From Rubripirellula amarantea (lineage in GTDB: Bacteria > Planctomycetota > Planctomycetia > Pirellulales > Pirellulaceae), in NCBI RefSeq assembly GCF_007859865.1, contig NZ_SJPI01000002.1, positions 310,001 to 374,000 on the forward strand: a stretch of DNA of 64,000 bases, given 5' to 3'. The notes beneath the pieces are model-generated. The model was not told where the DNA came from, did no database searches, and was given only the letters and a program-made list of their open reading frames with translations. Positions 1 to 10,746 of the stretch are shown one piece after another (the first letter of the stretch is position 1; the number at the start of each line of letters is the position of its first letter). The position numbers were made by a program, and so were the translations under genes.

Positions 1-23
1 TCCGGCGAAAACGGCACTCGTTT

Positions 24-1445
24 CTATATCAACAGATCTTTCACTACGGTTCCATGAACGTCCGTCAGTCGGAAATCACGTCCTTGGAATCGGTACGTTA
101 ATTTTTCGTGATCGAATCCAAGTTGATGCAGCAGGGTCGCGTTGAGATCGTGAACGTGAACCGGATTTTCAGTGACGTTGAATCCAAGTTCGTCCGTTGC
201 GCCGTGAATGTAGCCGGGTTTAATGCCACCGCCAGCGAGCCATACGCTGAAGCAACGGTTGTGATGATCTCGCCCGTCGTCGCCACCCTGGACCATGGGC
301 GTGCGACCAAATTCGCCAGCCCAAATGACCAGTGTTTCATCCAGCATTCCTAGCCGTTTCAAGTCGCGAACCAGTGCCGCGGCCGGTTGATCGGTTTCCT
401 CGCAATTATTCTTCAACGCTTTGGTCAAGTTGTTGTGTTGATCCCAGGCTTCGTGGAACAACTGCACAAATCGCACATCGCGTTCAAGCAACCGACGCGC
501 GAGCAGGCAGTTTCTGGCAAAGTTCGAAACACTCGCGTCCTTGATTCCGTAAGCGTCCAGCACATGCTGAGGTTCCTGGGATAGATCCATCAATTCCGGC
601 GCGCTGGATTGCAATTGATACGCCGATTCGTAACTTTGAATTCGAGCCGCAGTCTCTGGATCGGCGATTTCGTTGAGCGTGAGCTGGTTGAGTTCGTTCA
701 GGGTATCTAGGGAATCTCGCTGAGCTTGGCGATCATAGCCGGGCGGATTGGACAAGTAGAGAACGGGGTCACCGGTGCCGCGAAACGGAACACCACCGTA
801 GACCGTCGGCAAAAAACCGCATCCATAGTTCGAAGCTCCGCCGCTGGTGCCCTTCGCGCTGGTCAGCACAACGTAGCCGGGCAAATTCTCGCTTTCGCTT
901 CCCAGCCCGTACAACGACCATGATCCAAAGCTTGGTCGCCCAAATTGTTGCGACCCGGTATTCATTAGAATCTGAGCCGGTGCGTGATTTACCGCGTCGG
1001 TAGTCATGCTGCGTATCAAGCAGATGTCGTCGGCAATTTTGGCCGTGTGAGGCAGCAGTTCACTAATGTCCATTCCACATTGGCCATGTTTGCTGAACTT
1101 GTATTTCCCACCCAGCAGTGCCGAATTGGGATCGATGAACGCAGCGCGGTAATCCTTTAGCAAATCTTTGGGCGGCAGTTGCCCATCGCGTTTGGTCAGT
1201 TCCGGTTTGGGATCGAACATCTCCAATTGGCTCGGTGCACCCGCTTGGAACAAGTAGACGACACGCTTTGCTTTGGGAGCGAAGTGCGGCAATTTGGGAG
1301 CAAGCGCACGAGTGATTTCTTCCGCCGAAGCGTCACGCGAGATCATGGACGCCAGCGCCATCCCGGCCATCCCGAGCCCGCAGTCACGAAAGAACCAGCG
1401 ACGACGAAGAAGCTTAGATTGCTCGATTTGAATTTCGTTGTTCAT
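24..1445 (-). CDS. DUF1501 family exported protein
   Basis: A 473-residue member of the DUF1501 family, which is abundant in planctomycetes and related in fold to the alkaline phosphatase/sulfatase group; its reaction is not established. A Tat-like signal is visible: consecutive arginines at residues 14-16 ([10 protein letters not shown]), then a small-residue hydrophobic stretch and an alanine-rich cleavage region near residue 40, so export is expected. Motifs GEFGRTP and GRDHHN near residues 375-395 are typical of the family and are plausible metal ligands. The frame stays open back to 1517, but the ATG at 1445 is preferred because it lies 14 bp after the stop of the PSD1 gene and places the twin arginines close to the N-terminus. 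The two genes are very probably one transcript, a pairing seen throughout the phylum. Confidence 0.9.
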   Translation of the reverse strand: MNNEIQIEQSKLLRRRWFFRDCGLGMAGMALASMISRDASAEEITRALAPKLPHFAPKAKRVVYLFQAGAPSQLEMFDPKPELTKRDGQLPPKDLLKDYRAAFIDPNSALLGGKYKFSKHGQCGMDISELLPHTAKIADDICLIRSMTTDAVNHAPAQILMNTGSQQFGRPSFGSWSLYGLGSESENLPGYVVLTSAKGTSGGASNYGCGFLPTVYGGVPFRGTGDPVLYLSNPPGYDRQAQRDSLDTLNELNQLTLNEIADPETAARIQSYESAYQLQSSAPELMDLSQEPQHVLDAYGIKDASVSNFARNCLLARRLLERDVRFVQLFHEAWDQHNNLTKALKNNCEETDQPAAALVRDLKRLGMLDETLVIWAGEFGRTPMVQGGDDGRDHHNRCFSVWLAGGGIKPGYIHGATDELGFNVTENPVHVHDLNATLLHQLGFDHEKLTYRFQGRDFRLTDVHGTVVKDLLI

Positions 1446-1459
1446 GGATTTGTTTTTGG

Positions 1460-4400
1460 CTAACTTTTCGTCAATGTTTCGTCGAGATTCAAAAGCACTC
1501 GTGTGACCATCGCCCAAGCGGCCACGTCTCGCGGTATGACGCCGTCGGGCAATTCCGGTCGCTCATCTGGGTTGGTGAAACCCACTTTGTCGATGGACAA
1601 CCAACCATCGGCTAGTCGCTTTGAATTGTGATCAAGCATTTCGATAAGCGTTGCCACTTCGGCCGGCTTTGCGTGACGTCCCGTTACCAAGCGATAGGCA
1701 TAATCGATTCGCGATTCGTCCGTTTCACCACCCTCTCGCAGCACCCGCAACGCCATCGCTTGAGCGGCTTCGACGAAGACAGGCTCGTTCAGAGATACCA
1801 ATGCCGCTAGCGGTGTGTTGGAACGAACTCGACGAGCGCAAGCGGCATCCGAATTGGGCGCATCAAACGTTGTCAGCACCGGATCGGGCATCGATCGTTT
1901 GCGGAACACGTACAAGGATCGTCGATATCGCAGGGGCGGTGTGGCGGGGTCCCAATAGTCGGGTTTGAAAAAGTTGTATTCCAACAAGCTCGGGGGCACT
2001 GGCGGGAAGATGCTCGGGCCACCGACTTGATGGTGCAACAAGCCCGCGGCGGTCAACGCCACGTCACGAATGACTTCCGCTTCAGCGCGAAATCGCGGGC
2101 CGCGGGCAAGCCATTCATTGTTCGGATCGGCAACGGTCAGTTCCAGGTCAACGGTGGAGGTCTGCTGGTAGGTTTGGCTGTTGACGATACGTTGGACCAA
2201 ATGTTTCAGGCTCCAATTGTGCTGGACATAATCGACCGCTAACCAATCCAATAGCTCGGCGTACTCCGGTTCCGGCGTTCGCGTGCCGAAGTCCTCTGAT
2301 GTTTCAACAATTCCGCGTCCGAACATCGCCTGCCAAACTCGGTTTACTTGAACACGAGCGGCCAGCGGATTGTCTTCGCTGACTAACCACCGTGCAAAAT
2401 CCAGACGCGTCGGAGACTCGACATCCAACGCGGGCAACACCGTCGGCGTGTGAGGTTTCACCTCATGAGCGGGTTGGTCCCATGAACCTCGGCTGAGTAA
2501 GCGAGTGGTGCGAGCATGCTCGGGTGCAGTTTGAGCGGTGTGGAGCACACTGGTCATCGCTTCGGGATAACTTGATTCAAGCTTGTCGATCTGTTCGTTC
2601 GCTTCCTTGAACATTTCGTTTCGTTGACGCCAACCGCGGAACAAAGCTTGCATGTCTTTGGTCTTCAGTGCAATCGTTGCGGCGTGGTCATGAGCGGGCA
2701 GGGACGGTCGATCCGTGTCCGTCACACCAAGTCGATAGCACCCCAGTTGCAGGTTAGCCCTGCCGCCGTTTCCGCCATGGTCTTGCGTCAGTTGTATTTT
2801 GATCTCACCACCGTCCGGCAAATCAAGAGGTTGTTCCAACTTGATCATCGCCACCGACTCGGTATGTCGTAACATCGGGCCTCGATCGGGACGCCATGCT
2901 GTTCGGGTGTTGCCGTCGATCAAGAAGGCGGCCGGACCAACGCGTCGGTCCTCGGTCGTTTTGTCTTGCCGAGTGGGCAAGTAATAAGGCTCGAGCTTCT
3001 TGGTGGTTTCCGAAAAGTCAGCGTTCGCCTTGGAAAGTTTGACACTCTGCCAATCGGCTTCTTTCGAATTGCGACTCCACACCTCGACTTCAGAGATGGC
3101 GAACGTGCCCCAGAAACTGCGGCCCGGCCCACCGAATGCCAAATCGCCGTGCCGCAACGCTTCGATGCGAACAGCGGTAATGTGTCGCTTTTCCGGTTGA
3201 GCCGTGACAAAGATCTTGCCCGTCGTCGTTGGGTGTCCCAACACCAGGATGCTGTTGTCAGGTTCCTGGGTGGGGTGATTCAGGCCACCGATCCAAACGA
3301 GTTCGTCCGCCTTTAGCGATTCCCAGTCGGCCTCGCGTTTGGTTTCCTTTTCCACATACTCGGCAAGCTGAGACTGCCAATCGGGATGGTCTGCTTTGAT
3401 CTTTTCTTCGATGTCCGCAACTTGCTTTTGAATGTTCTCGATCGCTTTGAGTTGATCGTCGCTGTAGACCCACGACTGAGCTTCGTAGGTATCGTTAAGG
3501 AATGCGAACATGCCGAAGTATTCGTCATGCGTCAGCGGATCGAACTTATGAGTGTGGCATTGGGCGCACTGCAAGGACAAACCCAAGACCGCTTTGCCCA
3601 AGCAGTCCATGCGATCAAAAATACCCTCGATGCGAAACTGCTCGTTCACGATCGCGCCTTCTTCGTTCACCATCCCATTACGAAGAAAGCCCGTGGCGAC
3701 AAGTTGGTCTTGAGTGACATTCGGCAATAGATCACCAGCAATCTGTTCCACCACGAATTCGTTATAAGGTTGGTCCTTGGCGATCGAACGAATTACCCAG
3801 TCTCGCCACGCCCATTGGTCACGCGGCATGTCCTTTTCAAATCCGTTGGTGTCGCTATAGCGAGCCACATCGAGCCAGTGCCGCGACCACTTTTCGGCAT
3901 ACGCATCGCTTTGCAGCAAACGATTGACCAGATCCGAAACGGCCGTTTCGTGATCGCGTTTCTCTGACGCCACAAACTCGTCGATTTGCGTTGGGGAAGG
4001 TGGCAACCCAATGACGTCCAAGTAAATACGCCGACACAGCGTTTCGGCACTGGCCACCGGTGATCGAGTCAGCCCGCGAGCAGCCAATCGCTGGTCAACG
4101 ATCGCGTCGATGCCAGATGCGAGACTTTTCTGAGGCAACGCGAACGCCCAGTGAGTTTCGTATTGACCGCCCTGCTTGATCCACTCGGTCAATGTCTCTC
4201 GATCGTTATCCGACAATTGCAGATGAGAAGCGGGGGGTGGCATCATCGAATCGGGATCGTCGGTAAGGATCCGCGAGATCACTTCGCTTTCGTCTGGTTC
4301 GCCCGGAACGATCGCAGCGTATCCGCCCAGGTCCTCGTAAGCCGCTTCGGCTTGATCGAGTCGGAGGCCCGCTTGACGTTCGGCCTCGTCAGGACCGTGG

Positions 4401-4528
4401 CAATGCAAACAATTCTCGGAAAGAATCGGAAGTACGTCGCGACCAAAGTCGATCGAGATGGTGTCGGCGGCACGAAGCCCCGTCGCAATGAAAGCCACGA
4501 GGACGACCAGGAAGGAGCGGAGCAGCAT
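1460..4528 (-). CDS. PSD1/DUF1549-DUF1553 planctomycete cytochrome c protein
   Basis: A 1022-residue exported protein with the planctomycete cytochrome layout: signal peptide (about residues 1-20, [11 protein letters not shown]), a PSCyt1 haem motif CLHCHGPD near residue 41, then DUF1549 with a second CxxCH ([11 protein letters not shown], about residue 320), a middle region, and a C-terminal DUF1553 domain ending near the N-E-P-V-F-V-E-A motif. The family is thought to act in the periplasm in redox or polymer-degradation chemistry, but no substrate is proven. Its DUF1501 partner starts 14 bp downstream and is probably co-transcribed. Length and domain order are normal and no truncation is seen. 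Confidence 0.92.
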   Translation of the reverse strand: MLLRSFLVVLVAFIATGLRAADTISIDFGRDVLPILSENCLHCHGPDEAERQAGLRLDQAEAAYEDLGGYAAIVPGEPDESEVISRILTDDPDSMMPPPASHLQLSDNDRETLTEWIKQGGQYETHWAFALPQKSLASGIDAIVDQRLAARGLTRSPVASAETLCRRIYLDVIGLPPSPTQIDEFVASEKRDHETAVSDLVNRLLQSDAYAEKWSRHWLDVARYSDTNGFEKDMPRDQWAWRDWVIRSIAKDQPYNEFVVEQIAGDLLPNVTQDQLVATGFLRNGMVNEEGAIVNEQFRIEGIFDRMDCLGKAVLGLSLQCAQCHTHKFDPLTHDEYFGMFAFLNDTYEAQSWVYSDDQLKAIENIQKQVADIEEKIKADHPDWQSQLAEYVEKETKREADWESLKADELVWIGGLNHPTQEPDNSILVLGHPTTTGKIFVTAQPEKRHITAVRIEALRHGDLAFGGPGRSFWGTFAISEVEVWSRNSKEADWQSVKLSKANADFSETTKKLEPYYLPTRQDKTTEDRRVGPAAFLIDGNTRTAWRPDRGPMLRHTESVAMIKLEQPLDLPDGGEIKIQLTQDHGGNGGRANLQLGCYRLGVTDTDRPSLPAHDHAATIALKTKDMQALFRGWRQRNEMFKEANEQIDKLESSYPEAMTSVLHTAQTAPEHARTTRLLSRGSWDQPAHEVKPHTPTVLPALDVESPTRLDFARWLVSEDNPLAARVQVNRVWQAMFGRGIVETSEDFGTRTPEPEYAELLDWLAVDYVQHNWSLKHLVQRIVNSQTYQQTSTVDLELTVADPNNEWLARGPRFRAEAEVIRDVALTAAGLLHHQVGGPSIFPPVPPSLLEYNFFKPDYWDPATPPLRYRRSLYVFRKRSMPDPVLTTFDAPNSDAACARRVRSNTPLAALVSLNEPVFVEAAQAMALRVLREGGETDESRIDYAYRLVTGRHAKPAEVATLIEMLDHNSKRLADGWLSIDKVGFTNPDERPELPDGVIPRDVAAWAMVTRVLLNLDETLTKS

Positions 4529-4666
4529 GGCGATTGGCAGAGGTGGGAAGGTGGGATCGCTCGGAATAGTCTAGTCGATCAAAACAAGACCGTCGGTGAG
4601 GTCGTCGATCACGTCGGATGCACACCGCGTTTGGTCGAACGGGTGATTTTCGGTTTTCGTTCAGGT

Positions 4667-5422
4667 TCAGTTCAAGCTGAACGCAGGAGGAAAGCCATCT
4701 TCGCTGGGCGAGCGATCTTGCTCCAGCGAGGGGCTATCGAGCGATTGCTCCTCGATCGAAACCGAGTGCAGTTTTATTTTGCCGCTTTGCAGCAGGCGGA
4801 TTAAATGGTCGGCTCGCAAGTCGACATCCGATTCGGTCAATAGTTGCAACTTCGATTGGACGTCGAACGGCAAGGTGTATGAGATGATGTCGGTGATGGG
4901 GCCCAGTCCCATTTGCCCGGCCATCAACTCATGCAGATTCTTTTGCACCGTCGCTGTCGCAGGAATGATATTGGAAAAGGCGGTTAGAAGTTTTCCCTTG
5001 AGCGCCAAGCGATACTTCGCCTTCGACGGCGAATAGATGTCCTCTTGAGCGTCCACCTCAGCGATACGGAACGTACGGCCCGCGTCGATTTCTTGAACAA
5101 TGGTGGCTCGTCGAATACCAACCAACAAAACGTTGTGTCGATCGTTTTCCACCTCAGCATGTGAAATCACTCGGCAAATGCATACCGTCGGCGCGATCGC
5201 TGCATCGCTCGACTTCAAATCGGGCAGCCCACCAGTCATCGTTGCCATGGCGATCAATTGGTCGCTCGCAAGCGACTCGGCCAATAAGTCACAATATCTG
5301 GGTTCGAATATGTGCAGCGGTTGCATCGCATGAGGAAAAACGACCAAGTCAGGCAGCGGGAACAATCGCACGCGCCCATCGAATTCATCCGGTAAACGGG
5401 TAACGTCGTCGAGGTTATCCAT
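4667..5422 (-). CDS. Lon protease substrate-binding (LON/PUA-like) domain protein
   Basis: A 251-residue stand-alone LON N-terminal-domain protein. The start LFPLPDLVVFPHAMQPLHIFEPRY is the hallmark of the family and is followed by the usual beta-rich region (residues ~20-110) and a helical second half (~120-205). There is no ATPase or protease domain, so this is not Lon itself; such proteins are thought to bind substrates or peptides. The last ~40 residues are polar and rich in S, E and D. The gene is 138 bp downstream of the PSD1 start on the same strand, so co-transcription is uncertain. The DUF1501/PSD1 genes lie downstream of it. Confidence 0.85.
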   Translation of the reverse strand: MDNLDDVTRLPDEFDGRVRLFPLPDLVVFPHAMQPLHIFEPRYCDLLAESLASDQLIAMATMTGGLPDLKSSDAAIAPTVCICRVISHAEVENDRHNVLLVGIRRATIVQEIDAGRTFRIAEVDAQEDIYSPSKAKYRLALKGKLLTAFSNIIPATATVQKNLHELMAGQMGLGPITDIISYTLPFDVQSKLQLLTESDVDLRADHLIRLLQSGKIKLHSVSIEEQSLDSPSLEQDRSPSEDGFPPAFSLN

Positions 5423-5729
5423 GATCGTGTTAGTCCTGTTGAGGATCGTCGGAACCGTTCTGCGAAGATCGTTCGGCCATCAATCAGTGGGGGACTGATT
5501 CGTGGCGGACCGAGTTGACGGTAACGCCAATGAAACGAATGGATTCTTCGCGATCGTCAAATAGAAGAACGGTTCTTTCAATGTACACTTCCTTCAATAT
5601 ACGCTGCGCGTCGATAGTGGTGTTGTCCGGACGGGCTACGGTCACGCGGGCGTGGGTCTAATGTCATCATGATCTACTATCACGTCGATAGACTATCAGC
5701 TTGATCGACTGTCACTTCAATCGACTTTA
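5423..5729. other. Intergenic stretch with degenerate tandem repeat
   Basis: About 307 bp between the LON-domain gene and the UbiB-like gene, both minus. I see no gene. The right half (5676-5723) holds three degenerate 16-bp tandem units; the left half presumably carries the promoter of the LON-domain gene, but no clear -35/-10 or -24/-12 element stands out. Confidence 0.6.
5676..5723. repeat. Degenerate tandem repeat, 3 x 16 bp
   Basis: Three consecutive 16-bp units, each starting ACTATCA or ACTGTCA and ending in GAT(A/C)G or AATCG. They lie just downstream of the stop of the UbiB-like gene. One of several arrays with a 14-16 bp period in this window. Confidence 0.6.
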
Positions 5730-7490
5730 TTAGTCATCATTACCGCGGGTCAAATGGCCGCTGCGGTTGATCGCAATCAGCAGCCACATCATCACGGTGA
5801 TGCTGCCGATAACGCCAATCAAACCCAGCACACTGATGTTCTGCATCGAAGCAAAGGTCGGTTGAGGGAACAGGAGCGGCGGGACCTGCATGGCCAACAT
5901 CAGCGACGATCCTAGGAATACCGCGCTAGCCATAAGCCCGAGGACGATACGATTGATCGTGGGCCCCAAGCGTTGATGTTCCAGTGAAAGACGTACCTCG
6001 CCTTTGCGAAGTTGTTTGATCAGCGATACGACTTCGTCGGGTGCCTGTTCAAGGAAGTTCTCGGTTTCCAAGTAGATGCGTCGAGCCTGTCGCAATCGTC
6101 GTCGTGGCGAAAGTCGTTTGACCATCGCTTTTCGCATGCACGTGGAAACGACGTCGAGCGAATCAAAGCTGGCACCTAGTTCTCGCAGTGTGCCTTCGAG
6201 CGAGATCAGCATCTTCATCAATAACGCGGATTGATTGGGCAGCTTGATTGCGTGTCGGTGCAGGATCTCGGATAGTTCGTTCAGTGCGCTTCGCAAATCG
6301 AAACGCCCCAGATCTTGTCGACCGTAGGTCGCAATGAAATCCGCAACGTCCACCGACAACGCTGACTCGTTCAGGGTCGGCGGTGCGTCGCCGATTCGTC
6401 GCACCAATCGAGATAGTCGGTTCTGATCACCGGTGGAAATGGCGACCAACATCTCTTCGATGGTTTCTCGCAAATTTTCGTCGATTCGGCCGACCATGCC
6501 AAAGTCAAGGATTCCCAGGCAACCGTTTTCCAAGACGATCAAGTTGCCCAGGTGTGGGTCGGCGTGAAAGAACGCTTCGTCGAATACCATCGTCAAATAG
6601 ACGCTGGCAATCGTTTCGCTGAGTCGATCGCAGATGGATTGCTTGTCGCCCAATCGCGTCGATGGCAAATCCCCAGTCTCATCATCGTGTTGATTGTCGT
6701 TTGCTGGTGTATCAAGCTTAGCTAGGAACTGGCTAAGCGGAGTGCCGACAAGTTCGTCCATCACCAACACGCGACGAGTGCAGTGTTGTTTGTAGGGTTT
6801 AGGGATACGCACGTCGCTGTGAGTGCGTGTCATCATTTCGTCGAAGACTTCCAGGTGCTGACGTTCACGCGAAAAGTCGAGCTCTCGAGTGATCATCGGT
6901 GCCAATTGGCGAACCATGTCGGTCGGCGAAAATGCCGCGAGCGTGTCCACGCGTTGGGCAAGTTGAGCGAGTCCCGAAAGTACTTCGACGTCTTGTTCGA
7001 TCGTGCGTTGGATGCCCTGTCGTTGAACCTTGATGACAACCGGAGTTCCGTCAATGAGCGTCGCGCGGTGAACCTGTCCAATCGAAGCTGTAGCTAAAGG
7101 GACGGGATCGATCGCTCGAAATACATCTTCGTAGTCGTCGCCGAGTTCTTCTCGCATGGTGGCCCGGACCTGTTCGATGGTGTCCGGTTTGACGTTGGCA
7201 CGCAATCGCTTGAGCTCTTCGGCGATCGAGGGACCGACCAAGTCAGGCCGCGCGGCGAGAAGTTGCCCCAACTTGATGAACGTGGGGCCTAGTTCCGTGA
7301 GTGCCATGCGAACGCGTTGTTCGCGAGAATACTGCGAAAGTGGCGTTCCGCTGTGATCCTTGAATGCGTCGCGAAACGGCAATCGAAACTGAGTCAACCA
7401 ATCGGCCAATCCATAGCGTCGCAGCACTGCTAAGATCTCACGCCACCGCTTCAAATTACGGTACAGTTGTGGGATCGCGGTGATCTTCAT
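5730..7490 (-). CDS. ABC1/UbiB family atypical protein kinase
   Basis: A 586-residue member of the ABC1/ADCK/UbiB kinase-like family, whose members support ubiquinone or other isoprenoid-lipid metabolism, probably by ATP binding or hydrolysis at the membrane. Visible signatures: the KxGQ motif (IKLGQ, near residue 75), the alanine-rich nucleotide loop (ATASIGQVHRA, near 135), the catalytic HADPHLGN segment (about 307-315) and the metal-binding DFG (ILDFGMVGR, about 328). Two C-terminal hydrophobic helices (about 515-570) anchor it, as is usual. The ATG at 7490 fits the family start. It is divergent from the ABC permease gene at 7634. No quinone genes are nearby, so the exact pathway is open. 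Confidence 0.9.
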   Translation of the reverse strand: MKITAIPQLYRNLKRWREILAVLRRYGLADWLTQFRLPFRDAFKDHSGTPLSQYSREQRVRMALTELGPTFIKLGQLLAARPDLVGPSIAEELKRLRANVKPDTIEQVRATMREELGDDYEDVFRAIDPVPLATASIGQVHRATLIDGTPVVIKVQRQGIQRTIEQDVEVLSGLAQLAQRVDTLAAFSPTDMVRQLAPMITRELDFSRERQHLEVFDEMMTRTHSDVRIPKPYKQHCTRRVLVMDELVGTPLSQFLAKLDTPANDNQHDDETGDLPSTRLGDKQSICDRLSETIASVYLTMVFDEAFFHADPHLGNLIVLENGCLGILDFGMVGRIDENLRETIEEMLVAISTGDQNRLSRLVRRIGDAPPTLNESALSVDVADFIATYGRQDLGRFDLRSALNELSEILHRHAIKLPNQSALLMKMLISLEGTLRELGASFDSLDVVSTCMRKAMVKRLSPRRRLRQARRIYLETENFLEQAPDEVVSLIKQLRKGEVRLSLEHQRLGPTINRIVLGLMASAVFLGSSLMLAMQVPPLLFPQPTFASMQNISVLGLIGVIGSITVMMWLLIAINRSGHLTRGNDD

Positions 7491-7633
7491 GGAAACAGGG
7501 GTGACCGATTAAAGTAGAGCGAAATGAAGGCCGCACGATTGAGACCAAGAATTGCACAAAACGGGCAATGATCCGTTTGCCCCATTGTGATCGCACTTGC
7601 CGCATTTGACCCACCCTGACTTGGAGCTTTTCT

Positions 7634-9262
7634 TTGGTTTGGTTTCCCGCCTTCGTTGCAACCATCGTTCTGATGGTCGCTGCCGTAGCGATTGCAGCGG
7701 TTATCGGGCTTGCAGGAGCATGGGCGGCGTCGACGGTTCAGCCTTCAGGGGTGAATCCGAGAAAACTCGCTGAGCCTACCTCAACCGAACGGCTTTTCGC
7801 TTCGACCAGCAGCCGTTTTTGCGGATGGTTGGGGGCACGGTGTGTTGGATGGTTGGGGGCACGGTGTGTTGGATGGTTTCTTGGATGGTTTTACTGGGCC
7901 TTGGTGGTGGCAGTGGTCACTCCGTTGATTCTCCATGCGGCGGCTTGGGAGGCTACGGCGGGAAAATTTGGCATCGGGATGCTGACCCAAACTGGGGCCC
8001 GAGTCACGGCCGGTGACACTTACGGAGTTTTCGCTGGGTTCGTGGCGACCGCATGGTTGCACGGTCTTCACGGCGGAGCGATGGTGGGATTGGCAACGCT
8101 GCTGGGCATTTCAAGACTGCCTCGCTCGATCCGTGAACAAGCCTGTTTGGACGCGGGGCCTTGGCGTCGTTGGTGGCGAGTCTTGTTGCCGCTCGCAGCA
8201 CCCTGGTGGACCGTGGCGTTGTTGGCAACCGCCGGTTTAGCCGCTACGGAAATGACGGTCGCGGATCTGTACGGGTACCGAACGATCGCCGACGAATTCT
8301 ACCGGTTCTTTGCCGTTGAGCCGACGTTGCCGTCAATCCTGGTGACCTGTTTCTTGCCGATGGTGTTGGCCGCGACCATCGTGACCTACGTCTTTGTTTC
8401 TCGTCGCCGGATCGCGTACGCCAATGCATTTCGCGAACCCCACGTCGATGTCGATGTCGTGGTGGACCGCGCGGGCGGCATGACGCGTTTCGTCGCCGTC
8501 GTTGTGATGGTGGTGATTGCCGGTCTGTTAGTTCTGATTCCTTTGCTGGGACTGATCAACAACATCGGTCAGGTGGTCGTTCGCTCGGGGGATGACGTCG
8601 AGGTCGCGTGGTCGCTTAAGATGGCGCTATCGCGTTTGTGGGAAGCACCTCGCTTGTTTGCAGCCGAATATCGTTGGACCACCATCATCTCGGTAGCGTC
8701 GAGTGTCGCGTCACTGGCAATCGCATGGCCGTTGGCGGCGTGGGTTCGGCGACGGGCAAGAGCAGCGGTGGGCGTCGATGCGATGATGGTGGCATTGATT
8801 TGCGTGCCCGGACCGATCGCGGGATTGATGGTGGTCCACCTCTTTCAGTTTGAAGTTCCCGGCTTTCGATTTCTGTATCAGCAAACGATTTTGCCAACGA
8901 TGATCGCGTTATCCTTTCGAACGTTGCCGATCACGTATTGGTTAGTTAAGGCTGGGTATGTAGGAATTGAAACTTCAACACTCGAACTCGCGGCAATGGA
9001 AACCACGCCGCTCAAGTCGTTTTGGTTCATCGAGCGTCCACTCCTGATGCGTTCTCTCGTATTGGCTGGCGTTGCCGCCGCGGTAGCTTCGTCAGGCGAT
9101 CTACCAGCGACGTTACCGGTCGTTCCCGCCGGAGTGACAACGGTTGCAGTGCGATTATTTGGCCTGCTGCACAGTGGCGCGCGATACCAAGAGGCTGCTT
9201 TATCGTTGTGGTATCTCGCCGCCCTGTTCATCGTGACACGAATCGCGATACGCAAACTTTAG
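7634..9262 (+). CDS. ABC transporter permease, two-module iron(III)/thiamine type
   Basis: A 542-residue polytopic membrane protein with two permease modules fused in one chain, as in FbpB/ThiP-type ferric-iron or thiamine transporters. Each half has an EAA-like loop: EQACLDAGPWRRWWRVLLP (about residue 172) and TLELAAMETTPLKSFWF (about residue 450). The start is uncertain: TTG at 7634 opens the frame, and an ATG at 7673 is the main alternative. A perfect 24-bp duplication (7823-7870) repeats GWLGARCV near residues 64-79. No ATPase or binding-protein gene is adjacent, so the substrate cannot be read from context. Confidence 0.78.
   Translation: MVWFPAFVATIVLMVAAVAIAAVIGLAGAWAASTVQPSGVNPRKLAEPTSTERLFASTSSRFCGWLGARCVGWLGARCVGWFLGWFYWALVVAVVTPLILHAAAWEATAGKFGIGMLTQTGARVTAGDTYGVFAGFVATAWLHGLHGGAMVGLATLLGISRLPRSIREQACLDAGPWRRWWRVLLPLAAPWWTVALLATAGLAATEMTVADLYGYRTIADEFYRFFAVEPTLPSILVTCFLPMVLAATIVTYVFVSRRRIAYANAFREPHVDVDVVVDRAGGMTRFVAVVVMVVIAGLLVLIPLLGLINNIGQVVVRSGDDVEVAWSLKMALSRLWEAPRLFAAEYRWTTIISVASSVASLAIAWPLAAWVRRRARAAVGVDAMMVALICVPGPIAGLMVVHLFQFEVPGFRFLYQQTILPTMIALSFRTLPITYWLVKAGYVGIETSTLELAAMETTPLKSFWFIERPLLMRSLVLAGVAAAVASSGDLPATLPVVPAGVTTVAVRLFGLLHSGARYQEAALSLWYLAALFIVTRIAIRKL
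7823..7870. repeat. In-frame perfect tandem duplication, 2 x 24 bp
   Basis: Two identical 24-bp units, with a partial third beginning at 7871 (GGATGGTTT), inside the permease gene. Each encodes the 8 residues GWLGARCV. The length is a multiple of three, so copy-number change would lengthen the protein without shifting the frame. Confidence 0.9.
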
Positions 9263-9415
9263 ATCGTGCAGATCGTACTATCCGCAAAGGCGGCACACTG
9301 TTTTGTCCGCTGATGGGGGTGATCCGCCGGCATGCGGCATCGGGGCGAATTACGCTGCACCGGACGATCAGTTACAATACCTTTGTTCCGTTATCCTTTC
9401 GTCCTAGGAAGATTC

Positions 9416-10525
9416 ATGCCAAGGTTGGTCATTCTGTTTTTCGCGTTGAACTTGGCATTCGCTGCCATTTCTCGCTCACTTGCCGAGGACGTGTCGGCGA
9501 CCGCTGATGAGTCGCCTGACATTCGACGCATCACGTTTCGAGATAAGGATGACACCTCTCGCACGATTCTTGGCGAAGTGATGCAGGAGGCCCAGGACGG
9601 TGGCGTGATGATGAAGTGCGACGATGGTCGTATTTGGATCATTCAGCCTGATCAAATCACGGATCGCGAGAAGATTGCGGACGAGTATTCGCCTATCTCG
9701 CCAGACGAAGCCGCACAACGAATGCTCAGCGAACTGGGCGACAGGTTCTCGGTTTACCAAACACCTCACTATGTGATTCTTTACGACGGTAGCGAGGTGT
9801 ACGCCAAGCAAGTCGGATCGCTCTTTGAACAGCTCTATAAAAACTTCTTCACGTTTTGGAAGAACCAACGTTGGCAGTTGCCCGAGCCGGACCATCCTTT
9901 AGTCGCAATCGTGCTAAAGGACCATGATTCGTTTTTGAATCACGCGACCGCCGAGATAGGGCCCACGGCCAAGAGTATGATCGGGTACTACAATTTAGCT
10001 TCGAACCAAATGACAACCTTCAACGTTCCAAATTGGGAACGCAACGTGTCGACGATCATTCACGAAGCCACTCACCAACTTGCGTACAATTGCGGATTGC
10101 AACAACGCTATGCAGACAATCCGATGTGGGTGAGCGAAGGCTTGGCAACTTTCTTTGAATCGCCCGATATGCGAAACCCGGGTAGGTGGAGAGCGATTGG
10201 CCGCGTCAATCAAGTGAACTTGGCTCGGTGGAAAAGTGGCATCCGAAATCGCCCTGACGATTCCTTGGCAACCCTATTGGCTAGCGATCAACGATACAAG
10301 GATGCCGAGACTGCAACGTTTGCCTATGCCGAAGGTTGGGCGTTGACGTACTTCTTGATCAAAACCAGTCGCAAGGAATACGTCGCGTACTTGCAATCAC
10401 TAAGCCAAGGTAAGCCCTTGGCTGAACGATCGGCACGTGAGCGAGTGGAAATGTTCGAAGCAGCGTTTGGTCCGCTCGATAAAGTCGACAAGTCTTTTCT
10501 AACTTACATGCGACGTGTGAAGTGA
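9416..10525 (+). CDS. DUF1570 exported metallopeptidase-like protein
   Basis: A 369-residue exported protein of the DUF1570 family, with a zinc-peptidase-like HExxH motif (IIHEATHQLAYN, near residue 215), followed by the WVSEGLATFFE segment that supplies the downstream glutamate typical of gluzincins. The signal peptide is clear (MPRLVILFFALNLAF, cleaved after about residue 24). The frame remains open to 9332, but the ATG at 9416 starts the signal peptide and has AGGAAG about 6 bases upstream, one of the better ribosome sites here. Peptidase activity is inferred from the motif; the family is experimentally poorly known. No operon partner is evident. Confidence 0.85.
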   Translation: MPRLVILFFALNLAFAAISRSLAEDVSATADESPDIRRITFRDKDDTSRTILGEVMQEAQDGGVMMKCDDGRIWIIQPDQITDREKIADEYSPISPDEAAQRMLSELGDRFSVYQTPHYVILYDGSEVYAKQVGSLFEQLYKNFFTFWKNQRWQLPEPDHPLVAIVLKDHDSFLNHATAEIGPTAKSMIGYYNLASNQMTTFNVPNWERNVSTIIHEATHQLAYNCGLQQRYADNPMWVSEGLATFFESPDMRNPGRWRAIGRVNQVNLARWKSGIRNRPDDSLATLLASDQRYKDAETATFAYAEGWALTYFLIKTSRKEYVAYLQSLSQGKPLAERSARERVEMFEAAFGPLDKVDKSFLTYMRRVK

Positions 10526-10554
10526 CAACGTCAAGTGACACGCTTCCATCGGCT

Positions 10555-10599
10555 GAGTGATCAAGCGACGAGTGATCAAACGACGAATGACCAAGTGCG
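10555..10599. repeat. Tandem repeat, 3 x 15 bp
   Basis: Three 15-bp units of the form GAGTGATCAAGCGAC; the second differs at one base and the third is more diverged. They lie between the DUF1570 gene and the sulfatase gene. Confidence 0.75.
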
Positions 10600-10746
10600 A
10601 ATCGTCACGCGCGCGAGTCGAGAAGGTTTGGTAGATCGTGGATCTCGTAAAATGGGCTTCCGATTGGTGAGGTCTGAATTGACTCTTGGTAGCCTGTCCC
10701 ATTTTCTTGCCTGATTTTAGATTCAAGAGTCGAAGAAGCTCGAACT

